From: UA16 sp965661575
Lineage (GTDB): Bacteria > Bacteroidota > Bacteroidia > Flavobacteriales_D > Sanyastnellaceae
Assembly (NCBI GenBank): GCA_965661575.1
Contig: CBFIEJ010000061.1
Location: forward strand, 1 to 7,562
Reading direction: 5' to 3'
Length of the DNA stretch: 7,562 nt
The translations under genes were made by a program, and so were the position numbers. The first letter of the stretch is position 1, and the number at the start of each line of letters is the position of its first letter. Shown here one piece after another: positions 1-6,727 of the stretch. Under the pieces are notes generated by a model. That model searched no databases, was not told where the DNA came from, and was given only the letters and a program-made list of their open reading frames with translations.

Positions 1-88
1 ACCATTCAGCCCAGAAATCAACAATGACCGGCTTGTCGCTTTTCAACGCCATGTCATCGAAGTTATCGTTGGTAAATTCTACAGCCAT
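1..88 (-). CDS. trxA: thioredoxin, N-terminal part (cut by window edge)
   Basis: Translating the minus strand from the ATG at 86-88 gives 29 residues that begin MAVEFTNDNFDD and end VIVDFWAEW. This is the start of a classical thioredoxin: strand beta-1 and helix alpha-1, then the VDFWAxW strand that leads directly into the CGPC active site, which would lie just beyond the left edge. Thioredoxin is a cytoplasmic disulfide reductase that receives electrons from thioredoxin reductase and serves, among others, ribonucleotide reductase and peroxidases. It lies 160 nt downstream of dnaE in the same direction, an order I recall as common in Bacteroidota. No Shine-Dalgarno sequence precedes the ATG, and a possible own promoter lies at 138-145. 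The active site itself is not visible, so the call rests on the N-terminus alone. Confidence 0.9.
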   Translation of the reverse strand, partial: MAVEFTNDNFDDMALKSDKPVIVDFWAEW

Positions 89-137
89 ATCTCGATCGTT
101 TTTGAATGCGCGCAAGTGCGCGACATGAATTTGTTGT

Positions 138-145
138 CAAAGGTA
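138..145 (-). promoter_or_regulatory. candidate -7 box for trxA
   Basis: On the minus strand this octamer reads TACCTTTG, a full match to the Bacteroidota -7 consensus TAnnTTTG. Transcription would start roughly at 130-133, giving a leader of about 45 nt before the trxA ATG. No convincing TTTG or TTG -33 element is found 19-21 nt upstream, so the site is only half supported. If real, trxA can be transcribed independently of dnaE. Confidence 0.3.
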
Positions 146-166
146 AATGCGCAAACGCTTTCTTTC

Positions 167-190
167 ACCTTCTTGACACCCTCAAGAGGT
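167..190 (+). terminator. hairpin with T-run on the plus strand, between dnaE and trxA
   Basis: TCTTGA (171-176) and TCAAGA (182-187) form a perfect stem around a 5-nt loop. The stem can be extended by ACC/GGT (167-169 with 188-190) if T170 is bulged. On the plus strand it is followed by CCCTTTTTTCC (191-201), the form of an intrinsic terminator. On the minus strand, in the direction of dnaE and trxA, no T-run follows, so it is not an obvious dnaE terminator. It might block antisense transcription into dnaE, or act as an mRNA structure in the dnaE-trxA spacer. Its function is unknown. Confidence 0.25.
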
Positions 191-248
191 CCCTTTTTTC
201 CACCTTTTTTGCAAACTTTGGTTTAAAAGTGACAAACGAAGCCTCGGG

Positions 249-3200
249 TCACTTCGCCATTTCCAATCGGTACTTCACACCTCCTTCGATTACCAATTCC
301 TCGAGTGCCTCTACGAAACCATCGTTGAGCTCCACCTTTCTAGTGCGACTGGGCATTTCCAATGCGGAACCCGCATCGTGCATTTCAAAGGTGAGCCCGA
401 CCCGGCCAGGATGTTGCTCCACCAATTGTCCGAGGTGATCCAATCGATTTTCATCCAGTGCCGCAATGTCAATTTGCAACCTCAATCGAGCAATAAATTT
501 CTCACGAACATCTGCCAGCAATTCGATGTAGCGCACCTTGAATTCAACGTCATTGGGGTCATCCCGGAAACGTCTCTGCTCCACAGAACCCTTGAGAAAC
601 AAAAACCAACCTTCAACCAAGTAGTCCTTGAACTTGAGGTAATCCTCACCAAACAGCATGAACCGCTGGCTTCCGCGATAGTCTTCGACGGTAACGCTGC
701 CAAAAGGCTTGCCTGCCTTCGATATTCGGTGCTGGCATTCCACCACCCTGCCCGCAAAGCGGAGTTCTTTGCCGCGCCATTTTATAGCATGGTCCAATAC
801 TTCCAAGCCTTCCTTTGGGCTGCAGAGATGCTTGATCTCAAATCGAAACTTGTCCAGCGGATGACCTGATATGTAAACCCCAATGATCTCGCGTTCGCGC
901 GTCAACAAGTCCATTTGATCCCAGGGCTCGCAAATAGGAATCGTAGGCTCTGGCATTTCCATTTCTTCCATGCCACCAAAGAGCGAGGCCTGCGAACTGT
1001 TTTCATCCTCTTGATGGCCCGCGCCATAGCGCGCAGCGAGCTCGATCAACGTTCGTCCCTTTTCGTCCATGGCAAAATATTGAGCGCGGTGCAGCCCCTC
1101 AAAGCTGTCAAAACCACCGCCCAGCGCCAAAGCCTCGAACACACGCTTATTGACGTCCTTGGGTGAAACCCGACGCGCGAAATCAAACAAGCCTTTGTAG
1201 CTGCCCGCGCCATCTTCACGCCCTGCAATGATGGCTTCCACCGCACCTTCTCCTACACCCCGCATGGCACCCAAACCGAAACGGATGGCGCCCTCCGCAT
1301 TGACACGAAACTTGAACAATGACTCATTGACATCTGGCCCTAAAACGGGAATGCCGCGGTGCCTCGCCTCCTCCATAAACAATGTGACTTGCTTGATGTC
1401 ACTCATGTTGTTGGACAACACTGCCGCCATGTATTCCGCTGGAAAATTGGCTTTTAGGTATGCCGTTTGGTATGCGACCCAAGCATAACATGTCGAATGC
1501 GACTTATTGAATGCATAGGCTGCGAAGGCTTCCCAGTCCTTCCAAATTTTCTCAAGTTTCCCGGGGTCATGTCCACGCTCTGTTCCTTGGGATAGGAACT
1601 GCGGCTTCATCTTGGCGATGAGATCAGCCTTTTTCTTTCCCATCGCCTTACGCAGGGTATCCGCTTCACCTTTGGTAAAGCCTGCCAATTTCTGCGACAG
1701 TAGCATGACCTGCTCCTGATAAACCGTGATGCCGTATGTCTCTTCCAAGTACTCTTTGCATGCATCCACGTCATAAGCGATCTCCTCAGTACCGTGCTTT
1801 CGGCGAATGAAGGAAGGAATGTACTCCAGTGGACCTGGACGGTACAGGGCATTCATCGCAATGAGATCACCAAAAACCGTAGGCTTCAGCTCCTTCAAAT
1901 ACTTCTGCATACCGGCCGATTCATACTGGAATATACCGATCGTTTCGCCGCGTTGGAAGAGCTCGTAAGTCTTAACGTCGTCCAGTGGAAACGCATCTGG
2001 ATCCAGGTCCAGACCATGACGATCCTTGACATTGCGAACGGCATCTTTGATGATTGTCAACGTCTTCAAGCCCAGGAAGTCCATTTTGAGGAGCCCCGCA
2101 TCTTCCGCCACTGCGTTGTCGAATTGCGTGCACGCCATGTCGCTGTCCTTGGCAACAGCCACAGGCACGTAGTTGGTGATGTCCGATGGCGTAATGATTA
2201 CACCACAGGCGTGGATTCCTGTATTGCGCAAGCTACCCTCGAGGACTTGGGCGGTGCGCAGCGTCTGACCTTCTAAAGATGCCTTCTTGGCCAAATCCTT
2301 GATCATATTGACCTGCTGCAACCCCTCTGCTCCGCGCAGTTTTTCCTTCAAGGTTTTATCGTCGAGTGAAAAAAGCTTTTTCAAACTGATGTCTGGCATC
2401 AGCTTGGCGATTCGATCAGCTTCGGCCAAGGGCAATTCCAATACACGCGCGGTGTCCCTTATGGAACTCTTGGCCGCCATGGAACCGTACGTGATAATTT
2501 GCGCGACCTGATTGGCGCCGTATTTATCGATCACGTAATCGATGACCTTGCCGCGTCCTTCATCATCGAAATCAATGTCAATATCGGGCAAGCTCACCCG
2601 GTCCGGATTGAGAAAACGCTCAAATAGTAAATCGTATTCAATGGGATCGACGTTCGTGATGCCCACGCAATAGGCAACGGCAGACCCTGCAGCAGAACCA
2701 CGGCCCGGCCCAACGCTTACGCCCATTTTCCGAGCAGCGCCTGTGAAATCTTGTACGATCAAAAAATACCCAGGATAACCCGTGCGCTCGATGGTTTCGA
2801 GCTCAAAATCCAAACGCTGCCTTATCTCTTCCGTAATTTCGGGATATCGCTTCGCTGCCCCTACGTAAGTGAGGTGTCGCAGGTAAGCATTCTCCCCTCT
2901 TTTTCCGCTATCTCCGGCGTCTTCCTCATGCACAAATTCCGCTGGAATTTCATAGGCTGGCAGCAAAACATCCCGCTCAAGCTCGTACGATTCACAACTG
3001 TCCGCTATCGCTTGGGTGTTGGTGAGGCCTTCAGGGAGGTCAGCAAATAATTTCCGCATCTCAGACGGAGACTTCAAATACCACTCCTCATTGGGCATAC
3101 CAAATCTAAACTCTCTTCCGCGCTTGCCAATGTAGCGTTTGGGCTTGCTCACATTTTGAGCATCCTTCACGCAGAGTAAGATGTCGTGTGCGTCCGCTTG

Positions 3201-4550
3201 CTTCTTTTCGGTGTAGTAACAGTTGTTAGCAGCGATGTATTTGACGCCATGTTTGGCACAAAATCGCAACAACACTTCATTGACCACTTGTTCTTCTTCC
3301 AATCCATGGCGGTTGATTTCTGCATAAAAATTGTCGCCCAACGTCTCCTTCCACCACACAAAAGCTTCTTCCGCTTGCTGCTCCCCAACGTTCAAAATCA
3401 AGGAAGGCACTTCGCCAAATAAGCCACCTGTTGTGGCGATGAGGTTTTTGGCGTGGAACGCAATCAGTTCCTTATCGATGCGAGGCACGTAATAAAACCC
3501 GTCTGTGTATGCCTTTGAGCTCAGTTTTGTGAGCTCGTGGTAACCGTCTTTGTTTTTGGCTAGTAACACAGTCGGATAACCGTCGTCCTTGACCTTGCGA
3601 TTTTTGTGATCCCGGCAGACATTGAGTTCTGCACCGATGATGGCTTTGATGCCATTCTTATTGGCTTCACGAACGAACTGAAACGCCCCCATCATGTTGC
3701 CATGATCAGAAATCGCCAACGCATTCATCCCAAGATCCGCGGCTTGCTTGGTCAATTCAGCAACGCTGCTCACAGCCTGCAAAATACTGAACTTACTGTG
3801 GGTGTGTAAATGAACAACAGGAACAGCGTCAGACACAGCCGCCGTGGACGTCACGTCAACTGGAGGAACCGCAGAAGCCGATGCTTTTTTCGCTTTGGCT
3901 GCAGCGAAATTCGCCGCTTCCAATTTTGGAGCTTCGTAGGTGATGCCATCCGGATCGGTCAACTCCGGTCTTTGAATGACGCGCAATCGGCACAATTCAA
4001 AAAAGCACTTGGCAGTAGCATCGACGTCGTACGCCGCATCGTGCGCCTCTCCGAACCCTTCCCCGAACAGCTTCTGATGAAGCTCAGTCAGCGTTGGCCA
4101 TTTGAACTGACCTCCTCGCCCTCCAGGAATTGCACAATACTCGGTCGCTTCATTTTTGGAGTCAATGACCGGTTTGTCGGTCAGTTTTTCAATCGGCTCC
4201 TTTTGGCGATGATATTCCGCTCCCACAATGTTGACATCAAACTCAATGTTGTGTCCCATGACGTAGGACGCACGAGAAAGATCTTCATCAAAAGCGGCAA
4301 GAGCTTCTGTGAGCGGCACGCCGTCCTTCTGCGCTCGTTCTGTGGTGATGCCGTGAATTTTGGCCGAAGTGAAAGGAATCGTAAACCCGTCGGGCCGGAT
4401 GATGTGATTGCCTCTGGAAATCAAACTTCCATCTGCGCCATGAAGTTGCCAGGCCAGCTGCACCAAACGCGGCCAATTGTCACTGTCTGTCAATGGCGCC
4501 TTCCAATCGCGTGGAAGTCCCGTGGTCTCCGTGTCGTAGATTAAAAACAT
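249..4550 (-). CDS. dnaE: DNA polymerase III alpha subunit with fused N-terminal DEDDh proofreading exonuclease
   Basis: Replicative DNA polymerase, 1433 aa counted from the ATG at 4548-4550, against about 1160 for E. coli DnaE. Residues 1-190 are a DnaQ-like exonuclease: DTETTG (D6, E8), HNIEFD (D105) and HDAAYD (H170, D175), a complete DEDDh set. An Ala/Lys-rich linker (about 208-245) leads to a PHP domain (246-530) that begins HLHTHS and has several altered metal ligands. The polymerase core carries GPGRGSAAGS (about 614-623), the catalytic PDIDIDF (D656, D658) and the third aspartate in KMDFLG (D824). A helix-hairpin-helix region (about 1088-1112), a QASLF beta-clamp motif (1187-1191) and an OB fold (about 1263-1330) follow. 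The frame also allows a GTG start one codon earlier (4551-4553), but MFLIYDTETTG is the family's usual beginning. There is no Shine-Dalgarno sequence. The gene is intact, and the fusion presumably makes a separate epsilon subunit unnecessary. Confidence 0.97.
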   Translation of the reverse strand: MFLIYDTETTGLPRDWKAPLTDSDNWPRLVQLAWQLHGADGSLISRGNHIIRPDGFTIPFTSAKIHGITTERAQKDGVPLTEALAAFDEDLSRASYVMGHNIEFDVNIVGAEYHRQKEPIEKLTDKPVIDSKNEATEYCAIPGGRGGQFKWPTLTELHQKLFGEGFGEAHDAAYDVDATAKCFFELCRLRVIQRPELTDPDGITYEAPKLEAANFAAAKAKKASASAVPPVDVTSTAAVSDAVPVVHLHTHSKFSILQAVSSVAELTKQAADLGMNALAISDHGNMMGAFQFVREANKNGIKAIIGAELNVCRDHKNRKVKDDGYPTVLLAKNKDGYHELTKLSSKAYTDGFYYVPRIDKELIAFHAKNLIATTGGLFGEVPSLILNVGEQQAEEAFVWWKETLGDNFYAEINRHGLEEEQVVNEVLLRFCAKHGVKYIAANNCYYTEKKQADAHDILLCVKDAQNVSKPKRYIGKRGREFRFGMPNEEWYLKSPSEMRKLFADLPEGLTNTQAIADSCESYELERDVLLPAYEIPAEFVHEEDAGDSGKRGENAYLRHLTYVGAAKRYPEITEEIRQRLDFELETIERTGYPGYFLIVQDFTGAARKMGVSVGPGRGSAAGSAVAYCVGITNVDPIEYDLLFERFLNPDRVSLPDIDIDFDDEGRGKVIDYVIDKYGANQVAQIITYGSMAAKSSIRDTARVLELPLAEADRIAKLMPDISLKKLFSLDDKTLKEKLRGAEGLQQVNMIKDLAKKASLEGQTLRTAQVLEGSLRNTGIHACGVIITPSDITNYVPVAVAKDSDMACTQFDNAVAEDAGLLKMDFLGLKTLTIIKDAVRNVKDRHGLDLDPDAFPLDDVKTYELFQRGETIGIFQYESAGMQKYLKELKPTVFGDLIAMNALYRPGPLEYIPSFIRRKHGTEEIAYDVDACKEYLEETYGITVYQEQVMLLSQKLAGFTKGEADTLRKAMGKKKADLIAKMKPQFLSQGTERGHDPGKLEKIWKDWEAFAAYAFNKSHSTCYAWVAYQTAYLKANFPAEYMAAVLSNNMSDIKQVTLFMEEARHRGIPVLGPDVNESLFKFRVNAEGAIRFGLGAMRGVGEGAVEAIIAGREDGAGSYKGLFDFARRVSPKDVNKRVFEALALGGGFDSFEGLHRAQYFAMDEKGRTLIELAARYGAGHQEDENSSQASLFGGMEEMEMPEPTIPICEPWDQMDLLTREREIIGVYISGHPLDKFRFEIKHLCSPKEGLEVLDHAIKWRGKELRFAGRVVECQHRISKAGKPFGSVTVEDYRGSQRFMLFGEDYLKFKDYLVEGWFLFLKGSVEQRRFRDDPNDVEFKVRYIELLADVREKFIARLRLQIDIAALDENRLDHLGQLVEQHPGRVGLTFEMHDAGSALEMPSRTRKVELNDGFVEALEELVIEGGVKYRLEMAK

Positions 4551-4628
4551 CACTCGAAACTACGCGTCGCATTTTACTTTCAATGCTTTTTTTTGACGGC
4601 AGTTATTCACGCGTTATACCCAAGGAAA

Positions 4629-4647
4629 TGCACACACTCCGTGCGCA
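4629..4647 (-). terminator. weak hairpin terminator after the four-gene unit
   Basis: Nine nt past the stop codon of the short-chain dehydrogenase gene, the minus strand reads TGCGCAC, GGAGT, GTGTGCA: a 7-bp stem with one G-U pair and a 5-nt loop, followed by TTTCCTT. The T-run is short, so termination may be leaky and some readthrough into dnaE is possible. The rest of the spacer up to dnaE (4554-4628) holds an A-run on the minus strand (4587-4594) and no convincing promoter. Confidence 0.35.
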
Positions 4648-4655
4648 CCAAATCC

Positions 4656-5357
4656 TCATTCAATATCACCGTCGAATGGCCGAATCGCCAATTCCTCCAG
4701 AACCGCTTCTTGCGGCAACCGCCAGGCAGCAAACATCATTTCCGCCACATGAGATGCATCGAGCAAACGTTCCTTCGGAAACTCAGCGCCCTCCCAAGAA
4801 TGTGACCAGGTGGGTCCCGGCATCACAGAGGTAACTCGCACGCCTCGTGGACGCATTTCATGACGCAGTGCTTCGATCATTGCGCCCTGCGCATGCTTCG
4901 AAATGCTGTAGCCGGGCTTACCCAGAAATAACTTTTTGGCCGCCACGGATGACATTTCAAAGATGTAACCACCCGGCTGAAAACAATCATCTAAATGATT
5001 CAGTAATTCATTATGAGACAGCACGTTGAGATTCATCATATAACGTAAATCCGAACTTTCTTTTCCTACCAATGTGCCCGGTAAATACACGCCAGCATTG
5101 TTCACAAGAAGGTCCAACTTTGGGCTCACTTTTTTCACTGCAGTGGCCAAGGCTTCGACCCCTCGCTCCGTGGTAAGATCGACAGTGTGCAGGTGAATGG
5201 TCAACCCCGGACGCTGGAGCAATTGCGCTGCTTTATCGAGTCCGTCTTTGCCCCGAGCGGCGAGGTGCAGTTCGCTGAGCTTTGGCGCGAATCGTTTGGC
5301 CACTGCGAGACCTATGCCTTTTGAGGCTCCTGTAATCAACGCTGAAACTGACTGCAT
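4656..5357 (-). CDS. short-chain dehydrogenase/reductase (SDR), substrate unknown
   Basis: A classical SDR of 233 aa, a normal length for the family. Visible are the Rossmann dinucleotide motif TGASKGIG (9-16), the conserved NNAG (86-89), the catalytic Ser in EMSSVAA (S136 or S137), the YSISK catalytic pair (Y150, K154) and the MPGPTWSHSW segment after beta-6 (179-188). K13 and R35 suggest NADP(H) rather than NAD(H), by analogy with other classical SDRs. It is probably cytoplasmic, with no signal peptide or membrane segment. Its ATG lies 3 nt after the stop of the FolB-cupin gene with no Shine-Dalgarno, so it is probably translated by coupling as the last gene of the unit. SDR sequence alone does not give the substrate. 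The neighbours suggest a pteridine carbonyl or ring reduction, as done by sepiapterin reductase or FolM-type SDRs, but a general Bacteroidota SDR of unrelated role is equally possible. Confidence 0.9.
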   Translation of the reverse strand: MQSVSALITGASKGIGLAVAKRFAPKLSELHLAARGKDGLDKAAQLLQRPGLTIHLHTVDLTTERGVEALATAVKKVSPKLDLLVNNAGVYLPGTLVGKESSDLRYMMNLNVLSHNELLNHLDDCFQPGGYIFEMSSVAAKKLFLGKPGYSISKHAQGAMIEALRHEMRPRGVRVTSVMPGPTWSHSWEGAEFPKERLLDASHVAEMMFAAWRLPQEAVLEELAIRPFDGDIE

Positions 5358-5360
5358 GGC

Positions 5361-6137
5361 TTATTCTGTTTCAAGTCCATAAAAACGCTTTGCAAACGGA
5401 CTCGGATTTTGCAAAACGAACTCCGGGATGTCATTCACATTGACAATTCGTTCATCCGAAGGAATGAACTTGGGAGCGTTTACACAGAGAATGCTCCGCT
5501 CAGTATCTGTTGGATTAACGTATTCATGCACAAAGCCCTTGGGCCACAGATGTGCCACCCCAGCTTTTGCCGGTTCATTTTGCAGCAGCAAGCCATTTGA
5601 AATGATCAATTCACCTTCTTCCATGAGCGCATGATCGTGAGCGGGAATCTTCGCTCCAGCGGGAATGCGCAACAAGTAAATACCACAATCTTCATTCTCA
5701 TGCAGAATATCTACTTCGCCAAAATGATTGATTTCCTTTGTGTATTCCACCTCATGAGCATAGCGGGTGATAGCGATCCAAGGCTCGGCCAAACCATCTA
5801 GGGCCAACGGTTTTTGAATGCGTATGCTCACCGCATTTGGACGTCGAGCAGGCCGATCTGGCGGAGCCGGCGCGAGCAGCAAATGACACAGCGCTTCTGC
5901 TGCTGTTTCGAGCAACCGAAACTTTCCAACCTCCAACGCGAAGGCAACTTCACCGGCAACCACCGAGTAATCGACCGAATCAGCCAAGGTTTTGCCAAAC
6001 GCATTGGGCTTTCGATCAAAATGCATCTCGAGCTCAATGTGCAGCGGTTGTGGTGCAGTGCGTTCATGCGGATGGATGCCTACAATGCATTCCAGTTGCA
6101 TAGCTGTAAGTCCAACCGTATCAAATTCTTTCATCAT
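5361..6137 (-). CDS. folB: dihydroneopterin aldolase-cupin fusion protein
   Basis: A two-domain protein of 258 aa; stand-alone FolB is about 120 aa. Residues 5-125 are a FolB domain, which converts 7,8-dihydroneopterin to 6-hydroxymethyl-dihydropterin and glycolaldehyde in folate synthesis. The motif GIHPHERTAPQPL contains E25, DYS contains Y57, FRLLET contains E77 and IRIQKP contains K109. By eye these match the substrate-binding Glu, active-site Tyr, pterin-anchoring Glu and catalytic Lys of FolB, so the domain should be active. Residues about 150-230 form a small cupin: PAHDHALMEEGEL gives H167, H169 and E173, and WPKGFVHEY gives H204, a full metal-binding set. The cupin may be a dioxygenase, isomerase or binding domain; I cannot tell. 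The start overlaps the CYTH gene's stop (ATGA) and has a strong Shine-Dalgarno. The reading frame is continuous across the domain junction, with no sign of frameshift. Confidence 0.88.
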   Translation of the reverse strand: MMKEFDTVGLTAMQLECIVGIHPHERTAPQPLHIELEMHFDRKPNAFGKTLADSVDYSVVAGEVAFALEVGKFRLLETAAEALCHLLLAPAPPDRPARRPNAVSIRIQKPLALDGLAEPWIAITRYAHEVEYTKEINHFGEVDILHENEDCGIYLLRIPAGAKIPAHDHALMEEGELIISNGLLLQNEPAKAGVAHLWPKGFVHEYVNPTDTERSILCVNAPKFIPSDERIVNVNDIPEFVLQNPSPFAKRFYGLETE

Positions 6138-6727
6138 GGTTTACCTCCTTCATTTCCTTCACTGACCAAAAGGTCGAACAAATTGATTTTGGTCCGACGT
6201 GAGGCATCGTACCCCATAGCACTCTCGTAACGCTCCAATGTGGCCAGAGCATCGCTCACGGAGCCTGCCCCAATGGCTTCAAACTCGAGGCACGATACGG
6301 AGCGGCTTCCACATCGTGCATGGTATTGCACCACTTCACAGTCTGGAAAATCAAAGACATGAATCTGCTTCACGATTTCATATTTCTCTTCGATGTTCAG
6401 CGTTTTCAAAAAGGCCGCAATTTTCGCGTCTTGATTTTCACCTGACAAATCAAGATTGATCTCCGTTCTCACTTCGGTATCTCCACCCCTTGACTTGACA
6501 GTGAGCTGCTGAATCTCCTCGTCGTAGCGGTGGCGATAAATCCAAGCCTTGTTCTTGCCTGGCAGATAGTAGGTGTCTTGAACGCGCAACTGCTTTTCAT
6601 TCAGTGGGCTCAGAGCCCGACAAGCCTCCATCCATTTTACATCATCGAATCCGTCGTCAAGTAAAAATTTGTGCTCAATCTCGAGATGATCCAGCGCCTG
6701 TTCCATGTCTGCTCCTTCGCTCATCAT
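6134..6727 (-). CDS. CYTH domain protein (triphosphate tunnel metalloenzyme)
   Basis: A 197-aa single-domain protein of the CYTH superfamily, whose members form a beta-barrel tunnel that binds a triphosphate with Mg2+ or Mn2+ (class IV adenylate cyclase, thiamine triphosphatase, inorganic triphosphatase, RNA triphosphatase). The signature ExExK appears as EIEHK (E16, E18, K20) followed by FLL. Further tunnel-type charged residues are R65 and R67 (IYRHRYDE), K78 in LTVKSR, R87 and E89 in EVRTEIN, K115 and K120, and E148 and E150 in CLEFE. DTYY (51-54) matches the usual Asp-x-Tyr strand. The first ATG overlaps the preceding gene's TGA (ATGATG), so translation is probably coupled; a second Met follows directly. 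The substrate cannot be read from sequence. In this setting a pterin triphosphate is plausible; inorganic triphosphate or thiamine triphosphate are the conservative alternatives. Confidence 0.85.
   Translation of the reverse strand: MMSEGADMEQALDHLEIEHKFLLDDGFDDVKWMEACRALSPLNEKQLRVQDTYYLPGKNKAWIYRHRYDEEIQQLTVKSRGGDTEVRTEINLDLSGENQDAKIAAFLKTLNIEEKYEIVKQIHVFDFPDCEVVQYHARCGSRSVSCLEFEAIGAGSVSDALATLERYESAMGYDASRRTKINLFDLLVSEGNEGGKP
6143..6150 (-). promoter_or_regulatory. canonical Shine-Dalgarno for the FolB-cupin gene
   Basis: The minus strand reads AAGGAGGT, then 5 nt, then the ATG at 6135-6137. The site lies inside the last codons of the CYTH gene (encoding EGGKP) and fixes the first of two adjacent Met codons as the start. 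It stands out because the SDR, CYTH, dnaE and trxA starts here have no such sequence and Bacteroidota rely little on it. Confidence 0.7.

Noticed and set aside
237..256. CGAAG...CTTCG hairpin spanning the dnaE stop codon as a terminator
   Set aside because: It has only a 5-bp stem with a 10-nt loop and no T-run follows on the minus strand.
1794..2276. A 160-codon plus-strand open frame within dnaE
   Set aside because: It is antisense to the conserved polymerase core and has no family features or start signal.
3810..4544. A 244-codon open frame on the plus strand opposite the exonuclease and PHP part of dnaE
   Set aside because: It lies wholly antisense to a strongly conserved coding region, shows no recognisable motif and is Arg/Ser-rich as expected of a shadow frame.
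4551..4553. GTG as the dnaE start, one codon upstream
   Set aside because: The ATG directly after it gives the usual family N-terminus, and no ribosome-binding site favours the GTG; the difference is one residue.
4555..4583. A dnaE promoter, TTG-N18-TAGTTTCG on the minus strand
   Set aside because: The -7 box has one mismatch, the spacer is short, and transcription would begin at the start codon itself; too weak to annotate.
5814..6230. A 138-codon plus-strand open frame across the FolB-CYTH junction
   Set aside because: It overlaps two real genes on the other strand and its product is Arg/Ser/His-rich without recognisable domains.
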